From Cyclobacteriaceae bacterium (GTDB lineage Bacteria > Bacteroidota > Bacteroidia > Cytophagales > Cyclobacteriaceae): 34,509 nt of DNA. The stretch's first letter is position 1. Each line of letters opens with the position of its first letter. This document shows, one piece after another, positions 8,309 to 15,699 of this stretch. Location of the stretch: assembly GCA_020832305.1 (NCBI GenBank), contig JAFIEV010000039.1:1-34509 (forward strand), in the 5' to 3' direction. The position numbers and the translations under genes are program-made. The notes below the pieces were generated by a model. It had not been told where the DNA came from. It searched no databases and was given only the letters and a program-made list of their open reading frames with translations.

Positions 8309-9334
8309 CTACGAACTAAACTCCTTTACAGCGTCAATAAAGCATTTAACTTTATCGGGGTCGGTGTCGGGATATACCCCATGGCCCAGGTTGGCGATAT
8401 GTCGCCGCGGACCAAACTCCTTAAGCATGGCCTTTGTCGCTTTTTTTATCTCATCAAAGCTTCCATACAACATAGCCGGATCCATATTGCCCTGCAGCGT
8501 TTTATCGGGTCCTACCAGGATGCGTGATTCAGTGATGCTCATGGTCCAGTCGAGGCCAACAACATCACACTGGGTTTTGCCCAATGCTGCCCTTACCCCG
8601 GGATTCCCTTTGGCAAACACCGTTATGGGCGCACCTTTAACCTCGCGGCAGATTCTCTGAACATATGGCAAAATAAGTGTCTCGTATTGTTCCCCGGAAA
8701 GCACGCCTGCCCAGCTATCGAAAATCTGCACCAGATTGGCACCGGCATCAATCTGAGCCCTCAGGTAAAAAATGGTACTATCGGTAATGATATCCAAAAG
8801 ATCTTTGCTGAGTCCTGAATCCTGTATCAGCATTTTGCGTGCTTTGGAAAAATCCTTACTTCCTTTACCTTCAATCATGTAACAAAATAAGGTCCAAGGT
8901 GCACCAGCAAAACCAATCAATGGCACCCTTCCATTCAGCTCTTTCTTCACCAGGCGAATTGCCTGAAAAACATAGTCGAGCTCATTTTCCGTGGCTATGC
9001 GCAAGGCTTTTACATCCTCGTAGGTTTGTATGGTTTTTGGAAATACCGGCCCCTTTGACTCTACCATTTCATAGGGCAGACCCATGGCTTCAGGTATTAC
9101 CAGAATATCTGAAAAAATTATCGCTGCATCAACCCCCAGAATATCTACTGGCTGTAAAGTGACTTCAGTGACCAGTTCAGGATTTTTTACCAGATCGATA
9201 AAGCTGCCGGCAGATTGGCGCACCTCCCGGTATTCTTTCAATATGCGCCCCGCCTGCCGCATTATCCAAACCGGGGTTCTCTCTGTGTTCTCACCACGCG
9301 CCGCCCTAATCAATAAATCGTTCTGCAGATGCAT
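8309..9334 (-). CDS. hemE: Uroporphyrinogen decarboxylase
   Basis: Converts uroporphyrinogen III to coproporphyrinogen III in haem synthesis by removing four carboxyl groups. The signature [10 protein letters not shown] (21-30, with R26 and R30 binding substrate carboxylates) is intact. So are D76 in the IIFSDIL strand, the [16 protein letters not shown] segment (141-156, Y152) and [10 protein letters not shown] (317-326, H318). Length of 341 residues is normal. No other haem gene is next to it here. Its 3' end abuts the repeat-rich spacer, and its start is 140 bp from the divergent ridA gene. Confidence 0.97.
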   Translation of the reverse strand: MHLQNDLLIRAARGENTERTPVWIMRQAGRILKEYREVRQSAGSFIDLVKNPELVTEVTLQPVDILGVDAAIIFSDILVIPEAMGLPYEMVESKGPVFPKTIQTYEDVKALRIATENELDYVFQAIRLVKKELNGRVPLIGFAGAPWTLFCYMIEGKGSKDFSKARKMLIQDSGLSKDLLDIITDSTIFYLRAQIDAGANLVQIFDSWAGVLSGEQYETLILPYVQRICREVKGAPITVFAKGNPGVRAALGKTQCDVVGLDWTMSITESRILVGPDKTLQGNMDPAMLYGSFDEIKKATKAMLKEFGPRRHIANLGHGVYPDTDPDKVKCFIDAVKEFSS

Positions 9335-9474
9335 TTTTCAATTTTTGTTTATACGTTTATTATCTTTCTGTACAACCAGTTTTTAACATTTGCCATTACA
9401 AAAGGTTGATCAGATGTGAATACATTCCTATTATTGACGCGAAAATACATATTAGCCCTTAAAAGAATTAGATA

Positions 9475-9855
9475 ATGTCAAAAACAATCATCAAAACTTC
9501 AAAAGCCCCATTGCCCATTGGACCCTACAGCCAGGCGGTAAGAGCAGGCAATACATTATATGTGTCGGGTCAGATAGCCCTTAACCCTGAAACCGGCAAT
9601 CTGATTTCAGGCGATGCTAAAGAACAGACTCAAGCCGTGATGCACCACCTGGAAGCCATATTAAAAGCTGCAGGCATGGGTTTTCAGGATGTGGTTAAAT
9701 GCAGCATATTCGTAAAAAACATGTCAGATTTCGCTACGGTAAACGAGGTATACGGTTCCTTTTTTGAACAGAATCCACCGGCCCGGGAAACCGTAGAGGT
9801 GAGCCGTTTGCCCAAAGATGTGCTGGTAGAAATCTCTTGCATAGCTTGTGTATGA
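9475..9855 (+). CDS. ridA: RidA-family enamine/imine deaminase
   Basis: A YjgF/YER057c/UK114-family trimeric protein that hydrolyses reactive enamines and imines such as 2-aminoacrylate. At 126 residues it has normal length. Key features are the N-terminal PIGPYSQAV (14-22), VSGQIALNP (30-38), PPARETVEV with the substrate-binding R104 (E. coli R105) and E119 near the C-terminus (E. coli E120). These mark it as a true RidA rather than one of the inactive Rid subfamilies. The C-terminus ends SCIACV, with two cysteines not usual at those positions. The next gene overlaps its stop codon. Confidence 0.94.
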   Translation: MSKTIIKTSKAPLPIGPYSQAVRAGNTLYVSGQIALNPETGNLISGDAKEQTQAVMHHLEAILKAAGMGFQDVVKCSIFVKNMSDFATVNEVYGSFFEQNPPARETVEVSRLPKDVLVEISCIACV

Positions 9856-10322
9856 GCTGGATACCCTATCTCACTGAAACAAGGGTGAGTCTGTATGATC
9901 GGGCAAAACTGATTCAACGCCTGAAAAACATCAGCCTGTCTCCGGAAGAAACCCTTGAAAATCCCGAAGACCGCAATAAGATATTTTTCAATGGATATGT
10001 AAGGGAGAGCTCATTCAGACTGTCTTTGGCACTCAGACGGCCCAATAATTATATCCCACTTGTTTGCGGAGATGTGGAAAATACATCGTCAGGATCTATA
10101 ATCTTTATCACTTATAAGCTGTTTCCCGGTACAGTAAGATTACTCACCTTCTGGTCGGCCATAAGTTTTTTATTCACACTTTTTTTTGCCATCCCTTACC
10201 AGGCCTATTGGTATGCAGCCATTTCTTTCAGTCTGGGACTGGTAAATTATATTATATCATTGGAAAATTTTAAAGCCCAGGTCAGAAAAACGCAAAGAGC
10301 TCTTCAGAAAGCGCTGGAATAA
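9852..10322 (+). CDS. Hypothetical membrane protein
   Basis: A 156-residue protein whose ATG overlaps the ridA stop (ATGA), suggesting translational coupling. The first ~90 residues are polar, with SLSPEETLENPEDRNKIFF and VRESSFRLSLALRRPNN. Two hydrophobic helices follow (about 97-115 and 120-137), then a basic C-terminal tail. I do not recognise a family. The polar half followed by a hairpin of two helices suggests a small inner-membrane protein with a cytoplasmic domain. A start 15 nt upstream (9837) is possible but less likely than the overlapping ATG. Confidence 0.75.
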   Translation: MSWIPYLTETRVSLYDRAKLIQRLKNISLSPEETLENPEDRNKIFFNGYVRESSFRLSLALRRPNNYIPLVCGDVENTSSGSIIFITYKLFPGTVRLLTFWSAISFLFTLFFAIPYQAYWYAAISFSLGLVNYIISLENFKAQVRKTQRALQKALE

Positions 10323-10345
10323 ATGGTGATATAAAATTGTTTAGG

Positions 10346-10353
10346 TATATTTG
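10346..10353 (+). promoter_or_regulatory. -7 promoter element for galE
   Basis: TATATTTG matches the Bacteroidota primary-sigma -7 consensus TAnnTTTG exactly and lies 21 nt upstream of the galE ATG. A clear -33 TTG is not present at the ideal distance. Confidence 0.5.
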
Positions 10354-10374
10354 CACTAAAATAATATCAGCACT

Positions 10375-11406
10375 ATGAGTAAAATTTTAGTTACCGGTGG
10401 AGCTGGCTATATTGGCTCGCATACGGTTATTGAACTTCAAAAGGTTGGGTATGAGGTGGTGATTGTAGACAATCTCAGTAATTCAGACAGTTCAGTTATT
10501 GAAAGAATCGAGAAAATCAGTGGTATCCGGCCTGATTTTGAAGAATTTGATCTATGCGATCAGGCGGCAGTGGCTACTTTATTCCAGAAGTACAGCTTTA
10601 GCGGCATCATTCACTTTGCAGCCTCTAAAGCCGTTGGCGAATCGGTTGAAAAGCCCCTTTTGTATTACAGAAATAACCTGCAATCACTAATTAATATTTT
10701 GGAGAGTATGCGAGATTATAAAGTGCAAAACCTCGTATTCTCTTCTTCCTGTACCGTGTACGGCCAGCCAGAGAAGCTACCCGTAACTGAAAATGCCCCG
10801 GTGCAAACTGCCATGTCGCCTTATGGCAATACCAAGCAAATTTCAGAGGAAATCATCAAAGATTCAGTAAGTGCCTATCAGGGCATTAAAGCCATTGCGC
10901 TGCGTTATTTCAATCCGGTAGGTGCGCATGAATCGGCCTTGATTGGCGAATTGCCAATTGGTGTGCCATTAAATCTTATGCCATTTATTACGCAAACCGC
11001 AATAGGATTGAGACAAAAGCTTATGGTATTCGGAAACGACTACAACACCACTGATGGTACCTGCGTTCGCGATTACATTCATGTAAGTGATCTTGCCAGG
11101 GCCCATGTTATTGCTGTAGAGCGCATGATGAAGGGAAAAAACACTAATGCTTATGAATTTTTCAACCTGGGTACCGGCACCGGCTCAACGGTCCTTGAAG
11201 TCATCCAGTCCTTCGAACGCACAACCGGCGTGAAACTCAATTATGAAATAACTGGCAGAAGACCTGGAGATGTTGAACAAATCTATGCCGATACTCGCTT
11301 TGCCAATGAGGAACTGGGTTGGAAAGCCGAAAAAACCCTCGACGATATGACGGCTTCAGCATGGAAATGGGAAAAATATTATCGTGAAGTACTCTCTGCT
11401 TCCTGA
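10375..11406 (+). CDS. galE: UDP-glucose 4-epimerase
   Basis: Extended short-chain dehydrogenase that interconverts UDP-glucose and UDP-galactose with tightly bound NAD. The Rossmann motif GGAGYIGSH (8-16), the DNLSNS segment (32-37), FAASKAVGESVEKPL (81-95), the catalytic SSSCTVYG (123-130) and Y150-x3-K154 (YGNTK) are all intact. The downstream YNTTDGTCVRDYIHVSDLA block is diagnostic for GalE. Length of 343 residues is normal. It is preceded by a good -7 element and ends 2 nt from the convergent DUF983 gene. It probably supplies UDP-galactose for surface polysaccharide, although no glycosyltransferase is nearby. Confidence 0.96.
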   Translation: MSKILVTGGAGYIGSHTVIELQKVGYEVVIVDNLSNSDSSVIERIEKISGIRPDFEEFDLCDQAAVATLFQKYSFSGIIHFAASKAVGESVEKPLLYYRNNLQSLINILESMRDYKVQNLVFSSSCTVYGQPEKLPVTENAPVQTAMSPYGNTKQISEEIIKDSVSAYQGIKAIALRYFNPVGAHESALIGELPIGVPLNLMPFITQTAIGLRQKLMVFGNDYNTTDGTCVRDYIHVSDLARAHVIAVERMMKGKNTNAYEFFNLGTGTGSTVLEVIQSFERTTGVKLNYEITGRRPGDVEQIYADTRFANEELGWKAEKTLDDMTASAWKWEKYYREVLSAS

Positions 11407-11408
11407 AC

Positions 11409-11825
11409 TCAGGCTTTGCTTTTATTGCCTCGGTACTTTATCCCTCCCAACACATATATCATAATGGCTCTTGAAATCCTGAAATTCCAGGGTGCCAGCA
11501 ACAACGGAGGGATAAACACCGAAACAAGGGTAAGGGCAAAGCTCGATGGATGAAAGAGTATTTCAAAAGCGATTCCAAAAGTCACCATCAACGCAACGTT
11601 GAGGCCATAGGAAAAATACATTGCGCCGAAATAAAATCCCGGCTCAGGGTGCAGGTCCTGGCCGCATGCTGGACATGACCGATGCATTTTTAAAAAGCCT
11701 TTTATATTCAGTGCCTGGTGAACAAACATATTTTCTTCACGACATTTCGGACATCTTGTCTGAATAATCGCAACAATTGTATTTTCAACCGGTTCTCTGG
11801 ATATCTCTTTTTCAGTCGGATTCAT
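11409..11825 (-). CDS. DUF983 family membrane protein with two CxxC motifs
   Basis: A 138-residue protein. It has two CxxC pairs in its N-terminal half (C25/C28 in RCPKC and C51/C54 in SCPACG), probably a zinc ribbon. FYFGAMYFSYG and two hydrophobic helices (about 70-90 and 95-113) follow, then a basic C-terminus. This layout is that of DUF983 proteins, common in Bacteroidota and Alphaproteobacteria and of unknown function. It converges with galE. Confidence 0.85.
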   Translation of the reverse strand: MNPTEKEISREPVENTIVAIIQTRCPKCREENMFVHQALNIKGFLKMHRSCPACGQDLHPEPGFYFGAMYFSYGLNVALMVTFGIAFEILFHPSSFALTLVSVFIPPLLLAPWNFRISRAIMIYVLGGIKYRGNKSKA

Positions 11826-11855
11826 ATCTCTCTTTCATCATTCTAACAACCTTTG

Positions 11856-11863
11856 CAAAGGTA
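11856..11863 (-). promoter_or_regulatory. -7 promoter element for the DUF983 gene, within a palindrome
   Basis: On the minus strand TACCTTTG matches TAnnTTTG exactly, 30 nt upstream of the DUF983 start codon. It overlaps a perfect 14-bp palindrome (11849-11862, ACCTTTGCAAAGGT), which could be a regulator site over the start of transcription or a coincidence. Confidence 0.45.
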
Positions 11864-11948
11864 GAATTTACAGCGGCAAATAAGATATATATGCAAATGA
11901 AAGTTGAAGGGATTTGTTATTTACAGGACATCAAAAACTTTAATATAA

Positions 11949-12590
11949 ATGGAAATCCGTGATGAAGCCCATGATATACATCAAATAGACAAGGCACTAA
12001 TTTTTGAGCAGTATTTAAAACATACCGAAGCACTCGTTAAAGAAGGAAAAACTTCAGGTATGCAGCAAAGCGATAATCTGATTCACTATACCCGGCTAAA
12101 CTTTCAGCGTATGAAGCGTCTGAATAAAACTTTCAATTTGCAAAGTAGTCTGGCGCAAGCACTACAGGAAATTGCAGATGCCTGGATTTGGGTGGTTATT
12201 ACCGAAACATGGTGTGGTGATGCCGCACAAAACCTACCGGCCATGGCCCATATGGCAGCCTCATCGAATCACATAGATATGCGGATAATTTTCAGGGACG
12301 AACATCCGGATATTATGGACCGATTTACCACCAATGGAGCCCGGTCTATTCCCAAATTGATCTGTCTGCGAAAAAAGGATGGCCAGGTGTTGGGAACATG
12401 GGGGCCGAGGCCGGCAAAAATGCAGCAAATGGTATTAGATTATAAAAAAAATCCAGAAACCAGTTACGATGTCTTCAGTGAAAAACTTCAACGGGTTTAC
12501 CTTGAAGATCAAAACCACAGCATTCAGGAAGAATTTGAAAATTTAATTGTAACTTGGCAGGAGAGGTCTGAAATTCTTCGCTATTCGTGA
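11949..12590 (+). CDS. Thioredoxin-fold family protein with single-Cys WCGD motif
   Basis: A 213-residue cytoplasmic protein (no signal peptide) with a thioredoxin-like core. It has the strand WVVITETWCGDAAQNLPA (81-98) and the cis-proline segment ARSIPKLICL (131-140, P135). The usual CxxC is replaced by C89-G-D-A-A, so only one active-site cysteine remains. This resembles the Thioredoxin_9-type proteins common in Bacteroidota and Firmicutes, whose function is not established; a classical dithiol-disulfide role is unlikely. The N-terminal ~75 residues are helical and charged. It stands between the DUF983 gene (divergent) and an oxidoreductase gene 54 nt downstream on the same strand. Confidence 0.8.
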   Translation: MEIRDEAHDIHQIDKALIFEQYLKHTEALVKEGKTSGMQQSDNLIHYTRLNFQRMKRLNKTFNLQSSLAQALQEIADAWIWVVITETWCGDAAQNLPAMAHMAASSNHIDMRIIFRDEHPDIMDRFTTNGARSIPKLICLRKKDGQVLGTWGPRPAKMQQMVLDYKKNPETSYDVFSEKLQRVYLEDQNHSIQEEFENLIVTWQERSEILRYS

Positions 12591-12644
12591 ACCGTATACC
12601 GGTGAATGAATGGCCTGCATTAAACAGGATTTAAATTCAATAAA

Positions 12645-13325
12645 ATGTCAAAAACTGCATTGATAGCCGGGGCGAGCGGATTGGTAGGCAGCCATCTGAT
12701 TCTTGAATTGCTGCCATCGGACCGGTATGAAAAAGTAATATCGATAGGAAGGTCGAAATTGCCCATCGATCATGAAAAATTAACGCAACATATTGTTGAT
12801 TTTGATCATCTGGAAGAAAATGCAGCCCTGCTTAAGGCAGATGATGTTTTTTGTTGTCTGGGAACAACCATCAAAAAGGCCGGCAGCAAACAGAATTTTT
12901 ATAAGGTAGATTTTACCTACCCCTACGACCTGGCACACCTCAGTAAACAACAAGGCGCTCAGCAATACAACCTGGTCACCGCAATGGGTTCTGCACGTAA
13001 ATCGGCATTTTATTACAACCGGGTAAAGGGAGAACTTGAAGACAAGGTAATGAATATGGGATTCGCTGCTTTAAATATTTTCAGGCCTTCTCTCTTACTG
13101 GGTAAACGGAATGAAAAAAGACTGGGTGAAGACCTGGCCAAAGCGGTGTATACCTTGTTTAAACCCATTATGCAGGGTCCTTTGAAAAAATACCGGGGTA
13201 TTGAAGGCGCTCATGTAGCAGCAGCCATGGCATATATTTCATCTCTCGATAAAAAAGGCACCTTCATTTACGAATCTGACGATATCTACGAAGCTGCCCG
13301 CCTTAAGGAAATGAGCAGATCCTGA
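12645..13325 (+). CDS. NAD(P)-binding atypical SDR, TIP30/HTATIP2-like
   Basis: A 226-residue Rossmann-fold protein. The dinucleotide-binding motif is GASGLVGSH (9-17), there is a CCLGTTIKKAGS segment (70-81), and a catalytic-like YNRVK (Y124, K128) follows AMGSARKSAFY. FRPSLLLGKR (146-155) matches the conserved FRPxxLxGxR of this group. This combination fits the atypical short-chain dehydrogenases related to TIP30/HTATIP2 and E. coli YbjT-like proteins. Substrate and role are unknown. It is followed by a strong terminator shared with the convergent peroxiredoxin gene. Confidence 0.85.
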   Translation: MSKTALIAGASGLVGSHLILELLPSDRYEKVISIGRSKLPIDHEKLTQHIVDFDHLEENAALLKADDVFCCLGTTIKKAGSKQNFYKVDFTYPYDLAHLSKQQGAQQYNLVTAMGSARKSAFYYNRVKGELEDKVMNMGFAALNIFRPSLLLGKRNEKRLGEDLAKAVYTLFKPIMQGPLKKYRGIEGAHVAAAMAYISSLDKKGTFIYESDDIYEAARLKEMSRS

Positions 13326-13351
13326 AATCGGTCATGTAAATTATTTAAAAA

Positions 13352-13387
13352 AAAGCTGTCATTCCAATCCTGGTAAATGACAGCTTT
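13352..13387. terminator. Bidirectional terminator between oxidoreductase and peroxiredoxin genes
   Basis: AAAGCTGTCATT (13352-13363) pairs perfectly with AATGACAGCTTT (13376-13387) around a 12-nt loop. An A-run precedes the left arm, which gives a U-run for the leftward peroxiredoxin transcript. It sits between two convergent stop codons (13325 and 13397). Confidence 0.8.
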
Positions 13388-13396
13388 GATTTGGAT

Positions 13397-14032
13397 TTAT
13401 TTATTGGGCTGTGGGGTTAACCTCAGGTAAGGTTTAACCTCCACAAAACCTTTCGGGAATTTAGCAGGTATTTCCGATGTTGGTATGGCTGGTGCCACAA
13501 CCACATCCTGTCCGTCTTCCCAGTTCACCGGAGTTGCTACCTGATATCCATCGGTAAGCTGTAATGAATCTATTACCCTGAGTATTTCGTGGAAATTTCT
13601 TCCGGTGGATGCCGGGTAGGTAATGATCAACCGCACTTTTTTATTGGGATCGATGATAAACACCGATCGAACGGTAAAATTGTTGTTGGCATTGGGATGT
13701 ATCATATCGTAAAGCTCCGATACTTTTTTATCTGCATCCGCAATAATTGGGAAATTTACCCGGGTATTTTGCGTTTCGTTAATATCATTTACCCAACCCA
13801 TATGAGAGTCGAGCGGGTCAACACTAAGGGCTATGGCCTTGACATTTCTTTTTTCAAATTCATCTTTCAGCTTGGCGGTCATGCCCAGTTCGGTAGTACA
13901 TACCGGGGTGTAATCGGCAGGGTGCGAAAACAACAAAGCCCAGCTGGAACCGAGCCATTGGTAAAAATCGATTTCACCTTCAGTGGTTTTGGCAACAAAA
14001 TTGGGTGCGGTATCTCCTAGTCTTAATGACAT
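13397..14032 (-). CDS. 1-Cys peroxiredoxin (Prx6 family)
   Basis: A thiol peroxidase that reduces hydrogen peroxide and organic hydroperoxides. The active site SHPADYTPVCTTE has peroxidatic C45 with T42, and R122 is the conserved catalytic arginine. The full-length Prx6-type C-terminal domain is present (NWEDGQDVVVAPAIP...KGFVEVKPYLR), giving 211 residues, normal for this group. No resolving cysteine is seen, consistent with the 1-Cys mechanism. It is monocistronic, with its own terminator and an A+T-rich upstream region. It borders the bacteriocin-like locus but faces away from it. Confidence 0.95.
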   Translation of the reverse strand: MSLRLGDTAPNFVAKTTEGEIDFYQWLGSSWALLFSHPADYTPVCTTELGMTAKLKDEFEKRNVKAIALSVDPLDSHMGWVNDINETQNTRVNFPIIADADKKVSELYDMIHPNANNNFTVRSVFIIDPNKKVRLIITYPASTGRNFHEILRVIDSLQLTDGYQVATPVNWEDGQDVVVAPAIPTSEIPAKFPKGFVEVKPYLRLTPQPNK

Positions 14033-14465
14033 AATAAATAAAATTTAGTTAGTGACAATTGGTTACGTATCGATTAAACGTATTGTAGCTGAAAATGATT
14101 TATCAAAAAAATAATACAGAACGGACAACCATGACCTATTAAAAAATACTGCTACTTAGGATTACAAGCATTTATGTTGATAACTTTAATAAATAATTAG
14201 TATTGGCCTTTACAGTGAAAATTACAGATGATAAAACATTTCCCATGAATTAATATACATATTATCAACATATAAAATACTATTTTTAACTTATTTATAT
14301 TTTTTTAATGTTATATTAATATGCTTCTCGATAAACTTATTTATTTATTCTGCTGTTTTACAATATCTTACAATCGTATAGAAATTATTTCCGTTGATAA
14401 ACGCTTATTTTATGAATTTTTTGTCGTTTTTATTTGACTTTTTTAAATGTTGTTTTTATTATTAT
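14033..14465. other. Very A+T-rich intergenic region upstream of the peptide locus
   Basis: About 430 bp with no plausible gene, markedly richer in A+T than flanking genes and full of T-runs and TTATT words, especially after 14270. It must contain the peroxiredoxin promoter at its left end and probably the locus promoter at its right end. A TTTG at 14433-14436 could be a -33 element, but no good -7 match follows at standard spacing. Confidence 0.5.
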
Positions 14466-14501
14466 TTTTTATTTTAACGTATTCATATGTTAAAATAAAA
14501 A
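14466..14501. promoter_or_regulatory. 13-bp inverted repeat just upstream of the peptide locus
   Basis: TTTTTATTTTAAC (14466-14478) is the perfect reverse complement of 14489-14501, with a 10-nt spacer. It ends 25 nt before the ATG of the first gene of the putative bacteriocin operon. It could be an operator (the operon encodes a small winged-helix protein) or a leader hairpin controlling translation. Being all A/T apart from one G-C pair per arm, it might also be compositional chance. Confidence 0.4.
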
Positions 14502-14526
14502 TAACCTTTTATTTCCAATAACCACT

Positions 14527-15156
14527 ATGAGATCTTTTGTTTTACTGATTTACTATTCGATAGGTCTGTTTGCAGTGAGTTATATCTTACTTGATATTGA
14601 GTCAATGGTGATGGCAGAGCTCAACAATCAAGTTGAGATTGAGATTCCAGAAAATGTCCTGTTGGATACTTTAGAGAGAATGAAGTACTGGAACAAGTTT
14701 TCGGGGCTATTTACATTTCTACTTTTGACCCTCAAATGCTTTTTAATGTCATTGGTACTATACGCGGGTTTGTTTTTTGCCAATAAACATCAAAGGGCTA
14801 GATTGGGTAAATTATTTGATGTTGCCGTCTATGCAGAAAGTGCAATAGTATTGGGAGGTATGGTTAAGGTGATATATGGATCTGCTTCAGACCTAACCTA
14901 TTCAGAGTTTTCCCTTCTTGCCCCACTTTCTGTTCTGAGTCTGTTTAAGGTTGAAGCTGTTCAACCTTTATGGTATTATCCACTCCAGCTTCTAAATGTC
15001 TTTGAACTTATTTATTGTTTTTTACTCATTTTTTTCTTTAGCCGGCAGCTTGAAATGGATAAGTCTGAGAGCACAAAGATTGTCATGGGTACTTATTTCT
15101 TCACGACCAGCTTTTGGCTAATACTGATCCTGTTTTTAACCCTAAACTTCAGCTGA
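14527..15156 (+). CDS. Polytopic membrane protein of the peptide-export locus
   Basis: A 209-residue integral membrane protein with about five hydrophobic helices (near 4-22, 60-85, 98-115, 148-170 and 185-207). A longer polar loop (about 25-55) follows the first helix. The arrangement, with LLNVFELIYCFLLIFF and a helix-ending FFANKH, loosely resembles Yip1-like small membrane proteins, but I cannot assign a family firmly. It is the first gene of a tight plus-strand run, 3 nt before the thioredoxin gene and upstream of the peptide exporter. It may therefore assist export, redox delivery or self-protection. That role is inferred from position. No signal peptide or lipobox is seen. Confidence 0.8.
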   Translation: MRSFVLLIYYSIGLFAVSYILLDIESMVMAELNNQVEIEIPENVLLDTLERMKYWNKFSGLFTFLLLTLKCFLMSLVLYAGLFFANKHQRARLGKLFDVAVYAESAIVLGGMVKVIYGSASDLTYSEFSLLAPLSVLSLFKVEAVQPLWYYPLQLLNVFELIYCFLLIFFFSRQLEMDKSESTKIVMGTYFFTTSFWLILILFLTLNFS

Positions 15157-15159
15157 TTT

Positions 15160-15699
15160 ATGGCGAGGAAATTGATTTTAACTGGTTTGATGATAATCCT
15201 GCTGATCATGATTGCACTGTTGGCCTGGAAGTATCAAAACAAAACCAAAACAGAAGTACAAATTCAGGATCAAATGAAAGTTCTCCCAGATTTTTCATTA
15301 AAAACTTTCGATGGAAGTATGTTTTCAATACGTGAATTTGCTGCCGGAAAACCATCGCTCATTATATATTTCAACTCAACTTGTGAAATGTGCAACTTGG
15401 AACTTAATGCCCTCAATGAGCGCTTTGCTGAATTCAATCTGGTTAAGATATTATTGGTTAGCTCTCAGGATAAAGAAGAGCTGGAAGAAATATATATGTC
15501 CTTAGCATTTCTTAAAGAACCAAATGTAAAATTGGTATTGGACAAAGAGATGAAACTATCTGCTTATCTGGGTATGAGGTCGGTTCCCGGTATTTATTGT
15601 TACAACCATGACGGTAATTTAATTGCCAACTACCTGGGGCCTGTGAAAATGGATGTTCTGTTGAGTCAATTATTGAATACAAAAATAGGATTGTTATGA
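15160..15699 (+). CDS. TlpA-like membrane-anchored thioredoxin
   Basis: A 179-residue protein with an N-terminal uncleaved anchor (about 5-23) and a thioredoxin/AhpC-TSA fold facing the periplasm. The active site is C75-E-M-C78 in STCEMC, and the cis-proline is P143 in RSVPGIYCY. The PDFSLKTFDGSMFSIREF block (43-60) is typical of TlpA/ResA proteins. Such proteins reduce or rearrange disulfides outside the membrane. Here it overlaps the peptidase-transporter gene by 4 nt (ATGA) and lies upstream of a precursor whose core has two cysteines. A role in setting the redox state of the exported peptide is a reasonable inference but is not shown by sequence. Confidence 0.9.
   Translation: MARKLILTGLMIILLIMIALLAWKYQNKTKTEVQIQDQMKVLPDFSLKTFDGSMFSIREFAAGKPSLIIYFNSTCEMCNLELNALNERFAEFNLVKILLVSSQDKEELEEIYMSLAFLKEPNVKLVLDKEMKLSAYLGMRSVPGIYCYNHDGNLIANYLGPVKMDVLLSQLLNTKIGLL

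Noticed and set aside
15114-15335. 73-codon frame overlapping the first membrane protein and the thioredoxin gene
   Set aside because: It is out of frame with both clearly coding genes and lacks any family feature.
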